Source of the DNA: Celoporthe dispersa
Lineage: Eukaryota; Ascomycota; Sordariomycetes; Diaporthales; Cryphonectriaceae
DNA length: 64,000 nucleotides
Direction of reading: 5' to 3'
Assembly (NCBI GenBank): GCA_016584495.1
Contig: WAID01000007.1
Coordinates: forward strand, 854,001-918,000
Position numbers and translations under genes: made by a program. Below are positions 34,272 through 45,026 of this stretch, one piece after another. The notes under the pieces were generated by a model. The model had not been told where the DNA came from and ran no database searches. It saw only the letters and a list, made by a program, of their open reading frames with translations. The stretch's first letter is position 1. Each line of letters begins with the position of its first letter.

Positions 34272-37200
34272 AGAGCGCCCACAAGGATGAGCCACCAGGA
34301 CGCGGACGATGCCCATCTCCCATCAACAATGGCGGGAGGGGGTTCTGCGACTCCACGCACCGCATGAACCTACGACTGTGGGGCTGGAGGGGAGAATGAG
34401 CATGATGAGGCTGTCTCTCTCTCTCTCTCTCTCTCCCTCCCTCCCTCCTCTCCTACCCACAGACCCGACGGCGTCCGTAGGGTCTCCTCTGTCCAACCCG
34501 CCCCCCCTTCTGTCTCCCTGCGGCTGCGCTTTGTACCAAGGCAAGACCGTGACTAGGTGTACAAGAGGTAGCTTCCCGAGGCCCCGAGGACGCTAGGTGG
34601 CGAGCAGGTGGGTCGGCTTTACGGGACCAACACGGGCGGGGGGAGTTTCAACTGTTAGACGAGGCAAGCCCTTTTTTTTTTGGGGGGGGGGCGAATCAAG
34701 AATTATCTTTTCCATGCTTTTTTCATTTTTTCACACACTCTCTCTCTTTGCCCTGCCAGCCAAGCAGGAGAGGGGGGGGGGGAAGAGAGGAAAAATTCTG
34801 CAATGCGCATGCTGATCAAAAGCCCCCCCGGAGGCGAGTAGGGAGCAGGAGACAAAGAGGTAAGGTGTGAGAGAAAGCGGGTAGAAGGAAGAGGACCAGA
34901 AGACCAAAAAGAAAAAGAAAGAGATAGAGAGCGAAGGGAAAGGGAAAAAAAATCAAAATAAAATTGCCAAAAAAAAAATACTCGGGGATTTTTATTATGC
35001 TGTATCCGCTGGCAGCCGCGGCACCCTGGGCATATCTGGGCGTGCCGGGAGACGTCGCAACATGACCTGTCGTTTTTGAGGCGTCTCTGGTCACAACACA
35101 GCCCGTTGGCCCCCGTGGGCCCGGTATGCACGACCACGAACGGGTTCGAGACCGGGTTTGCTGGGCACATGAGCAGCAGAGATCGACCAGAGGTTCATGA
35201 GCGTGGGGTGGTGCACACTGGAGAGAGAGAGAGAGAGGGAAAGAGGACGATAGGCCCCTTTGCTCGCCAGGTTGGCTGGCTGGGGATTTCTACTGTGAAC
35301 ATAGGATCCTAGGTGTGGTCTATGAAGAACAGGCGAGGCTCTAGACCGCCCAAAAGGGTGTAGGGAAAAGAAAATATAAAAATAAAATAAAACAGGGACC
35401 CTGCTCTTCGTATAGCTGCGTGCGAGAGAGAGAGAGACATGGCGTATAATTACCACGTCTTGGTAGACAGACCTGCATATGGCCGCCAGCGAGTCACGCT
35501 GCAGAGTCCGTACGGTACCACAACAGACACTTCTTGGCTCAGAGGAGGGGGGAGAGCGAGGGGGAGGGGGAGGAAGAGGGGCCACCACCGCTGGGCGTCA
35601 AGTCAGATTTCCCCACCCTGCCACGTTCTCGAAGCCTGTTCTCGGATTCCACGGGACGGCCGGGGTTGGTGATCCGGAGCTCCTGGAGGAGGAGTAAGAA
35701 GAAGAAGCAGAAAGAGGAGGAGGGTGAATTGTCGGTTTGTCCCAAGTAATGGCTTTTTTTCTCTGCTAGTCTTTTTTTTCTTTCTTTTTCTCTCTCCTTG
35801 CGGCTTGGGGGAGGTCCACATGGTGAAGTCTTGAAACACGAATGAGGGCATCCGGACTGGACTGGCTGGACCCTCCCCCCCTTCCCCGGTAGCTTACTGC
35901 GTGCTATGTGCGCTGTGAAGCATAAGTCGGTCAGCAAATCAAGGACTAGATTAAATATAAAAAAAGGCAAAATGATTAGGCTTTCCGCTCCGGGTACCAA
36001 GGAGGGGGGAGAGACCATCCGGTGCATTAGGGGAGGAGAAAGAGAGGCGTGCTCCCATGCGGAGCAGACGGACCGCAGGTCTTCTCGTTCAGAGCAGCCC
36101 ACCTTTCTTTTTTTTCTTCTTCTTCTTCGCTGTTCGCCCTGCCCCAGACAAGGAGGAGCAAGGAGACATGGGAAAATACGGGACGCCTGCTGATCTGCTC
36201 TGGTCTAGACTTTCTGTCCTGCCCTGACCATGGTCTGTCTGGTCGCGGAGGGATCTCCATCTCCTTACAACCCCTTCTGGCCCGAAAGAGGCAACCCGAG
36301 CCGTATGCCGGGACTGTTTATATCACACACATCACGTATATAGTATACGAGGGGGTTAGACGATATACTACACTGGAGCGACACCCTTCCCTCCCTCTCC
36401 CGCCCCCAAGACCTCAGGACAAAACAAGGCTTTTCAGTTCTCATAAAACAGACGGCGGCAACCACCGTCGTTTAGGCCCGGACTTCGCCCGGCGGAGTGA
36501 ACCTTGGAAAGGGCCGACTCGAAGGCGAAAAAGATAGCCTCGCGGCCAATTCCTCGCAGCATCTTTCAGACAATTTATTTTTTTAATCCCTCTTCTTTTT
36601 TTTTTCTCTTTCTTTTCTTCTTGTCTTCTCTCTCTTGTTCTTCTAAACCCCACGTTTGAATCCTCCTGAGGAGACCCAGGGACGGACGGATGCGGTGACT
36701 CGCTGTGTTGCTTCCTTCTCAGCCTCTGTTGTTCACCGCATGAGGTATATTGCCGCAAAAAACTATATATATAATTTTTTTTTTTAAAAAAAAAAGGCCG
36801 GGTGGGAAAGCATGGATGGACAAAGGAGGAGTGGGACTCTCGGCCGACGAGAGCCGCTGCGGGATTTTGAAAATGAGATAGACTCAAGAGAGACAGGACA
36901 GAGGGGAGGGAGAGAGAGAGAGAACATTCACCAATTCATCCGTGGCATGTTATCACCGGTTCGGATCCTGCTGATAAGGTTGTGCGCTCAGGTGATGGCC
37001 AAAAAAAAAAAAAAAAAAAGGTCGAGGCAGGGCATGGCACGCGCGCGGGCTCCTCTGCCTCCTCCTTATCGGGAACCCTGGAGGTCGGGTAGAGGTGCTC
37101 TGCTACCGAGTGTGATAGCTGACTGCGTCCGGTCGTCGGTGATTAAGGTGCCAAGTGCAGGGCAGGGCTGCTACACATCCTGCGAGGTGCGGTGTGTCCA

Positions 37201-40200
37201 TACAACTGCACCCTGCATGGTATGTAGCATTTCAGCTGGGCAAGATGTTGCGATCTCGTCGTCGTCGTCGTCATTCTTTATGCCCTTGCTCCCCCCGCCT
37301 TTTTCGTGCTGTTATTATGTTATGTGGTAGTCTGACCCCCTTCTACGATAGAGGCAGGGCCTACAAGACACGGCTACAACACAGTCACACGGTACATGTA
37401 TTGTTATGAAATGTAGATATAAGAAAGAAAAGAAAGAGAGAAGAAAAAAAAAGGGAAAGGGAAAGGGTACAAAGGAAGAAAAGACCGACCAGCCGACCTC
37501 TATGCTCTGCGCACAGGCTGGCCAAGGCGGAGCGAAGCAGGACCTCCTCACAAGGGCGGTGGTATTATCGCCCTTTCCCCCTTCCCCCTCTCGCTTCCTC
37601 TACCGTCCCCTCCCGAACCGTTCGCCCGCCCTGTTCCTCCCGAGCCATCTGCCCATAATCTGCCGCTGGGAGAGGAGAGGACGCGGTGGTGGTAATGTTG
37701 GATGTAGTAGCAGCAGCAGCAGCAGCGGGGTGGTGTTGCTTTCTTACCCACCCCCGGCTCACATCCTCCTGCACCGTATCTCGTCATTTAGGGGGGGAAA
37801 AGGAGGGGGGCTGGGCTGCAATGCGGAACCGGTCTGCCTGTTCTCTCCCTCCTCCCTCGCTTTGTTTGCATGGCGAGAGGTTATATGCGTGGAACTCTAA
37901 TATGGCCGGCCGGGTACGCGTCCAAGGGGCGCCTGCGCTCGCAAGCGAAAGAGAGGAAGCGGTCCGGACGGGATAGGTGGAAATCCCAACTACACGAACC
38001 AGATATCTCGTTCTCCGCTCCGTGTTATTGCGTTCACTTTGATAGGGCAATGGCAGATCACCTGTCATGCATCTACGCTCACCGGTCTGTCGTGCGACGT
38101 GAGACCCAGGGAGGGAGGGTAACACCCTCGGTAGGACGCTCGCACTCGGTCGAGGAGGGTGTGTGTATGTGTGTGTGTGTGTGTGTGTGACTGGTGGCAC
38201 AGACAACAACCAGGAGATAAAGTTGGCTTGGCTAATTGACCAGTTCAACGGCTCACTGCCACCGGTGAGATGGGGTTGCAGCAGCGGGTGCCGCTGTCGT
38301 GTTAGCTATGCTCTACTAGGCGCACCGTAATGGTGTGAAGCAGCAATAGTGGACTTGACGCCGTCTTGATTTAAATTTTCCTTCCTTTCCTCCTCATTTG
38401 ATACCTACGGCCAGATACCACCACATGCGGATAAAAAGAGTAGACCAGAAGATAGAGAGACAACACGCAATTTACTTCCGTAAGAGGATAGAAATCTGCA
38501 GCTGCGGCAGGCAGGTCGTACTGCGTGTGGTAAATAGCAACCCTCCAACAGGGCCCTGGATGCGACTGTGATCCTCACCGGCATACCTGATTCGGCGCAG
38601 GCTGCTGCGTTCAGCACATCACTTTCCACGAGAGGCCAGAGGGCCAGGCGCATGTGTTATCCTGCTGGTGCTGCTCCTCCTGCTCTTCTCCCCTTGCCTC
38701 CTCATCGATCCCAGGTCAAGGTTGTGGCCGCCCTTCACATGGACTTGGGGACACGCGATTTTCATGACTATCCTCCCCCTCTTGACCACTAGCTTGCACA
38801 GTAGCGTCATGCGGCTCTGGAAATACTCGTAGTTATGCTCGTCGTTGGTAGTGTAATTCGGGGGGTGGATTGTCTGGTTCATGTTGGGGGGGGAGGGAGA
38901 CAGAGTGTGCGATCCCGATCGTCTCGTTCTGCCTTCATGTGTCTCGAGATGCCTATTTTTGAAAGCTGCCGTCGTGTGCAGCATTGATCGATAGGCATTG
39001 GGCCAGCCGGCCTACGAATTGATCTCTCTCCTGGACTGATTCCTGCCTGCCACACACACATACACACACACACACACAAAAAGTACGCGACTGAACGCGT
39101 GGCTTACACATTCAGCTGCATGTATCTGTTGAGCGATGAACGCACTCCCATGCCGTCTGCTATCAAGACTTGTATTCAGGAAAGCAAATCACGCTGCTCG
39201 CGGTCTAGAACATCTTTGTTCATGGCCGGGAGGGGGGGATTGGTCGACCGCATGAAATCCTGAAAGTGCCATGATGACATAGGGGGAGAAAGCCCTGCAT
39301 GGCCGATCGCTACCGAGACGAGCAGGCCTGGGTTCTACTGTCTCTCTCTCTTTGTGTGTGCCGATGCGCCGAACACGAACCACTACCGACAGGCAACGCG
39401 GTATCATTCGGTGGTTTGATTACCCTAGGGCCTTGGGGGAGGTGGCGTTGACTTTCTTGCTGCCCCTTCCCAGCGTACCGGGACTGTTTGTAACGCGTCC
39501 AAGAAGAACCAAAAGAGAGAGGTGTGTGTGTGTGTGTGTGTGTGTGGGCGCGCCAGCCATGCAGGCAAGGGGCAGCCAAGAGAGGTAGGTACTCGACAAT
39601 GGCTACAGACAATTGATGCCCTGCCACATGCAGGTCGACAAAAATGATCCGTATGGCTTGCTGCGGGCTGGGTTGTGTCCCGCTCTCCCTCCCAGGATTG
39701 GAGCGTTCCAGGCTTTTCTTGTCTCTGTGTGGCGGCCATCACATCACCGGTGGCAGCGCGCATACACACACACACACACACACCAACGACAACCACACCA
39801 CTCTCGCATAGCACCGTTTTGTGTGTGTTGGCCTGACGATCCGTCATGTATGTAAGTTGTGTAGCTCTGAGAAGGATGCCGTTGCAGCCAGCCATGCCGT
39901 GTAGCCCCACCCTCCGGTGGTCGTGCAGCCACCACCCGTCTCAACGGTCGTGCAGCAGTCGCCCCGGCCGCAGACGCTTCCGGACCTGCTGATAAGCCTC
40001 TCATTCGCCCCTCTCTGTTCGGGCCAGCACGGTATTATTTAGACAAGACGCCCGTCGTGCCTCAGTGCAGGCGTTTCTCTTCGCCAAAACAGTAGTCTGA
40101 TCTTCAGGCTGAGTGGGGGAGGGGGCTGGTGGTGTCGTCGGGTTGCCGGCAAACTGTCCCCCTCCCTCTCGCCCGGTGTGCTTGCCGCACACTCGCTTGT

Positions 40201-40272
40201 TTTGTTTTTTATCATGTGAAGATGATGTAGAGCGGGATTCCCTCCTCCCCCTCCCGGCGGGGGCCTTTCTCA

Positions 40273-41818
40273 TCATTTCCTCGGAGCAAAGGCTACATCG
40301 GCCGGCAGCCTGAAGCTCGCGCAGTACATGCTCTTGGCCGGGGCCACATCCCGGACGAGATGCACCGCAACCTTGCCCTCCACCAGCTCCCCCTCGCCCG
40401 CCTTCCCGCCCGGCGTGTCCTTCACCCCATCCCAGACCAACGTGCTCCCTAGCTCCCTCGACACCCTCTCTGCGACGTCGACGCGCGGCACGTCCTCATC
40501 GCTCTTGAGCGCGAAGCAGTGGACGTGGACCACCGGCAGCGCCGTGTTCGTGTGTGGCGCGAAGAGGTCCTCGTGGCCTGCATAGAGACCTCGGAAGTGG
40601 GGGAGAAACTCCGTCGCAGAGGCCGGCAGGTTCATGACGAAGTGGGAAACCGTCGCGGGGATGGGGATGACGGTGGGCGGGGAGCCGCTGCGCGTCTGGA
40701 TTGCTGCGGGAGACCTTTTGTCTCGAGGGGACCGTGACCGTCTCGCCGGCACGGTGGGCGGCCAGGACGCTGTCGACGGCTTCATGGATGAAGACGCGGC
40801 CGTCTCTGTTGAAAGGTCGGACGAAGGGTGTGACCTGTAGTAGTGGTTAGCCCTCTGGTCTGGTTTTTGGCCTACGTGGGGCGGAGCCGAGTGAGGCGCT
40901 CATCATTCTCACCTTGTTCCGTGCGATGGCGTCCTGTAGATACCTGTAGCTCTCTGGGTTGTAATCGTTCGCCCAGACAAACACCCCTCGCCTCCCAGCC
41001 GGCACGGCAAACGGTCCAATACCGGCCATCACATCACACACCACCTCGCCGGGCTTGAACATCCTGATCAGCCTCGTGTGCTCCTTCTCGAGCTTGCTGT
41101 TCCAGTAGACCTGGGCGTAGTCGAACCTGAACACGCACCCGTTCTCGCTCACCTCGACGTTCAGGTCGTCCGCGCCCGCGAGCACCTCGTAGGCGAACGT
41201 CCTGAACTCGGACTCGTCGCCCACGTTGTCCACCTTGTTGATGACCGTGCTGATGTGCTGGTTCTTGTCGACCAGGACCTGCCCGATCAGCTGCTTGTAG
41301 GGGAGATGCTGGCCCCGCAGGTTGAGGTGCGCCACGTGGCCCGCCGTGTTGAACCCCGCGGGGATGTCGTCGTGGAGCTCCGGCGGCAGCTGCGAGGTCA
41401 TCACGTCCCGGTACGTCCAGTAGTCATAGTCCAGCTGCAGCTCGTACGGCACGATGCCAACCTCGTCCTGCCTCACCAGCTCCGAGACCACGGGCCCCCA
41501 GGTCTCGGGTCTCGCGGGGAGGATGGTCGGGCTGAGGAGCAGAGCTTTGCGGCCCCTGGAGGCGAGGAGGGCGTCTGGGTCCGGGACGACGGTTGAGATG
41601 CGCTCGAGAGAGAGCATGGCCGCGTTCTTGGTCAGGGCCTGGCGGATCCGCGTGATGTTCTTGTTGTCGCGCACCGTCGCGGCGGCCAGGCTCAGTGTCT
41701 TGGTGAAGGCGGCCTTGTTGAGGACGGCGCTGGGCTGGAGCACCGGGGGTCGTAGGAAATTCATGATGTCTTCCTGCTGGGGAGCTGAAGGTGTGGGGTG
41801 AGACCCGGGAGCCGACAT
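40273..41818 (-). CDS. trm5: tRNA (guanine-37-N1)-methyltransferase
   Basis: Uses S-adenosylmethionine to make m1G37 next to the anticodon, preventing +1 frameshifting; in fungi it serves cytosol and mitochondria. About 488 residues. Exon 1 (41818-40913) and exon 2 (40834-40273) are split by an intron with donor GTGAGA and acceptor TACTACAG. Visible family blocks: DIPAGFNTAGHVAHLNLR, HISTVINKVD, FRFDYAQVYWNS, the SAM-binding loop VCDVMAGIGPFAVPAG, and after the intron VTPFVRPFNRDGRVFIHEA and HFVMNLPASATEFL. In exon 2 the frame must move by one extra base; the best site is the GGGG (plus strand) at 40727-40730. It is divergently arranged with the AlkB-like gene, 323 bases apart. Confidence 0.92.
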
Positions 41819-42141
41819 GATTATCTGGGTGAAGATGGTGGTGCTGTGGTGAGATTCATGATGAATGGGTTTCGAAATGCTGGTGTGAATGGCGTCGGTG
41901 GGGAATTTTTGAACAATTTGGCGAGGCTGTCAACGCCGGGGGTCGCATCCAATAAATTAGGTGGGTCCGTTAGTGGCGCATCCGCAAGGCTGACACTAAT
42001 ACCTGCCGGACTGGTGATGTCACGACCGTCTCGTTTGAGGAAAGAGATGCAAAATGTTCATGAGGACATGAGAGGCTTTTACCATATTTGTGGATAATCT
42101 TGTCTCTGGTGGCACGCAGAACAATTGATCCCCACAGGAAC
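41819..42141. promoter_or_regulatory. Shared divergent promoter, trm5 / AlkB-like gene
   Basis: The two start codons are 323 bases apart on opposite strands, so both promoters must lie here. A CCAAT box is present at 41949-41953. No other motif is assigned. Confidence 0.55.
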
Positions 42142-43195
42142 ATGTCAAAGAAGCGGACACTCGACGCGTTCTTCGCACCACCGTCCAAGCAGCGGAGGGT
42201 GGATGAGGTTCAGGGAGATGAAAATCCTGTACGGTCCAATGTACAGGGCCCAGCTCGACGGCCTGAGAGCTGATGTGTCTGTCTAACCTTGGTTCTCGCA
42301 GGCTCCAAAGTCGACCCACGCCACATACCCTTTCTCGATCCCAGACTTCCCAGCACACGTCTCAAAAGACCTCTCGTCCCTCCCGGCAGTCGAAGGCCGC
42401 GTGATCAACGACCAACCGGACCTGGACCTCCTCTACTTCGAGCCCTACGTTCCCGCCTACCTCGCTAGGGATGTCTTCACCTTTCTCCGGTCCCAATTAC
42501 CCTTCTACCGCGTAAAGTACACCATCAGGCGCGGCACCACGGAGATCAACATCAACACCCCACGCTACACCACCGTCTTCGGCCTGGACGAGACCTCACG
42601 CTTCTCGGAAGAAGAGGGCGGCGGCGAGACGGCCATCGTCGACGCCGAGACGGGGTGCAAGGTCCCCGCAAGCGCCTATGCCAGGTACGCGCCGCGTCCG
42701 ATCCCAAAGTGTCTGGACGACCTGCGGAGGTCGGCCGAGGCGGCGACGGGGGGCTGCAGGTTCAACTTCTGCCTGGTCAACTACTACTCGTCTGGGGCGG
42801 ACAGTATCTCGTACCACAGCGATGACGAGAGGTTCCTGGGCCCGGAGCCAGCCATCGCCTCGTTCTCGTTCGGGGCGAGGCGGGATTTTCTGATGAAGCA
42901 CAAACCCGCTGCCGCAGGTGGGCAACAGCAGGCGGCCGTGCCTGAGGGGAGGCCGCTGAAGCTGCCTCTTGGGAGTGGAGACATGGTCCTCATGAGAGGG
43001 AAGACCCAGTCGTGCTGGCTTCATTCGGTTCCCAAGAGGTCTGGGAAGAACGACCCTGGTGGGAGGATCAACATCACTTTTCGACGGGCCATGGTGAAGG
43101 GTGGAACTGACAACTATTACAATTATAACGTTGGCACAGGCCCAGTGTACAAGTGGAACGAGGACGCCCGCGAGATGCAGATTTGGAAGCCTTGA
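42142..43195 (+). CDS. AlkB-family 2-oxoglutarate/Fe(II) dioxygenase, ALKBH2/3-like DNA repair enzyme
   Basis: About 330 residues. By family it oxidatively removes alkyl lesions such as 1-methyladenine and 3-methylcytosine. A short exon 1 begins MSKKRTLDAFFAPP, which looks like a PCNA-interacting (PIP) box. Intron 42241-42301 (GTACAG donor; GTACGG at 42229 is an in-phase alternative) has branch CTAAC and acceptor CTCGCAG. Exon 2 holds the jelly-roll core: substrate-loop residues in YTIRRGTTEININTPRYT, iron ligands His and Asp in YHSDDE (about residues 205 and 207), distal His in LHSVPKR (about 274) and the 2OG-binding arginines in GGRINITFRR (about 288 and 294). It ends 133 bases from the stop of the convergent nus1 gene. 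Confidence 0.9.
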
Positions 43196-43328
43196 TTCTG
43201 GTGTGAGGGGGAGGGGTATAATAACTTGAAGAAACCGTCTATGCCGTCAATGACTTCTCTCTTGCCTTTTCCTTCTATCTTCATGCCTTGAATCTGTACA
43301 GAAGCCCCAACATGTTGGAGGGCCTCAG

Positions 43329-44438
43329 CTATCGGCCCCATCGGAACTGCGCATTTGCGTATTTGCAGAGACCGCTGTAGAAGACCTGGTAGCCAACGCC
43401 CTCGTTGTCCGGAACGTGGAATACCTCGGTGATGTGTAGGTGCCAGGGCGGGTATCCCTGGAACTCGACATAGGGACCGAAGATGATCAGCAGGTCCGAC
43501 TCTTCCATTACGATCTCCTTCAGCTCCGCGTCGATGAGCCCCGAGTTGATGTGCGCAGGGTCCACCTTATTCCTCTGTGCCATCTCCGCCAGCGTCTTGG
43601 TAAGATCTACCAGGGAGTCCCGTCCGTCCTCGTGCGACACCAGCCTGACCAGGAGGTGACCTGGGCCATCCCCTCCGTAGCCAGCTGTCAGTGCCGGTGA
43701 CTCGATCGACTCGACGTGAGGGGCGCAGAGCGCCAGGGTCGGGTGTTGCTTGCCGAAGTACGATTTGAGGTTCTGCGAGATCGCTCGGTGTATCTCGGGA
43801 AGATATTGTTTCAAGAGCCCTTGGAACCTTGTTAGCAGAGCGCCTTGCCATGGGGCTGCAGAAGGAGTTGCGCACCTGTCTTCTCGTAGACGTTCAGCAC
43901 GGGTATGCCGGCGCACGCGCACCAGGCCGAGATCTCTGCCACCTCGTTCACCAGCCGCTCGAGCTCGGAGCCTCCCTTGCCGTCATCTTCCGGTTTCAGT
44001 ATGACGCTCAGGATCCTGGGCAGTCTTTCCAAGCCCTTGACGTCCTTTTGTATCATGGCGGGATCGCGGTGGTGGTAGTAGAAGATGGAGAATATGCGGT
44101 CACGGACAACATGGTAGGCTTGTCGGGTTCGGATGTATATAGAGAAGATCGTATGGATGATGGTGAAGACGAGGAGGTGTATCTGCGACTTGAGGAACCT
44201 GCGAAGGCCAAAGGTAGGTCGGCGGCCTCGGGAACGCTCGTTCTGTTCCTGATCGGCCTTGGTGGGCGGCAGGTATGGCTTTCGTCTGGTCAGCTTGCTT
44301 ATCTCATGAGCAAGAGGGCGGGCTCGCAGGCCTGCAGCTTACCTCCAGGAGCTTCAACCTCTCCTGTGGGGTGAGAAGCTTCCCGCCAGACTTCTCGTCG
44401 CGCCTGTACAGCTCTGTTGCTTTGTGTCGTGAAGGCAT
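43329..44438 (-). CDS. nus1: Dehydrodolichyl diphosphate synthase complex subunit Nus1 (NgBR-like)
   Basis: Non-catalytic partner of the Rer2-type cis-prenyltransferase; the complex makes the dolichol backbone at the ER for N-glycosylation and GPI synthesis. 329 residues in three exons (44438-44343, 44278-43876, 43819-43329) with phases that fit exactly. Exon 1 is short and basic. Exon 2 carries a membrane segment (IHLLVFTIIHTIFSIYI) and the conserved MIQKDVKGLERLPRILSVIL and ELERLVNEVAEISAWCACAG blocks. Exon 3 has LLKQYLPEIHRAI, LVDLTKTLAEMAQRNK and the terminal FHVPDNEGVGYQVFY ... FRWGR, including the RxG-type end important for complex activity. No frame breaks. It is head-to-head with sec10. 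Confidence 0.93.
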
Positions 44439-45026
44439 GTTGATAGAGCAGCGTACTGGTCTGACCTCAGGACGCGTTGATCAGAAAGGTCTGCTGAGCT
44501 CCTCGCAGCCACCACAACACAGAGAAGAAGTAAAAAAGAAAGATGTAGCTGAGAATGGCATGCCAGAAAATGCATATGCAATGTTGTCACAGACTAAACT
44601 TGCTAGGAAATCTTAACAGGTGGCATGGTGGTGTGGCAGTGATGGCGGCGAGTCCAATTTGTTTAGTACTGATTTGGGAAATATTTCGTATTGCCACCCG
44701 CCGCAGTGCCACATGCACACTCGTGGCTGGCAGGTTCTTGGCCTTCCGCAGATGCCGCAAGGGAGCTGTCGTCACTGGGGTCAGGCTCTAGTTTGGGGGC
44801 CCCTGCAGCGGCCTCAATGGGCTCCCGAGGTTCTCTGGCCCCAGGATCACCAAAACATCCCCTGGAACATCACTCTAACTACCTCTAATCAAAGCACAAA
44901 TAACAAGCTACAACAACACATCACAAAAGCTGCAGGACCAATCATCCAAATACGAGCAGCCATATACATGTTCTAATTGAAAGTTCCACCTCAAATATTG
45001 TGCCCTTAGGGCCAGCAGCTGTGACA
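44439..45026. promoter_or_regulatory. Divergent promoter between nus1 and sec10
   Basis: 588 bases between two divergent start codons. A CCAAT box on the plus strand at 44938-44942 lies about 85 bases before the sec10 ATG. No gene or repeat is seen inside. Confidence 0.5.

Larger units (their letters stand above)
29761..40272. other. 10.5 kb gene desert rich in simple repeats and homopolymers
   Basis: No open frame has recognisable domains, fungal codon bias or supportable splicing. The left 700 bases are promoter and 5'-UTR of the Reg1-like gene. Marked repeats: T19 at 32131-32149, an ATC run at 33181-33204, T run at about 34080-34097, AC run at 34239-34267, CT run at about 34412-34436, A19 at 37001-37019, AGC run at about 37707-37727, GT run at about 38161-38188, CA runs near 39048-39078 and 39764-39783, GT run at 39521-39546, and several G or C runs of 8-10. 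Frames of 150-200 codons (for example 32634-33239 + and 33958-33356 -) read through these repeats and are rejected. It may hold long UTRs or non-coding RNA, which cannot be told from sequence alone. Confidence 0.45.

Noticed and set aside
35130..35160. Sequence resembling a tRNA B box (GGGTTCGAGACC)
   Set aside because: No matching A box, acceptor stem or anticodon arm at the proper spacing upstream.
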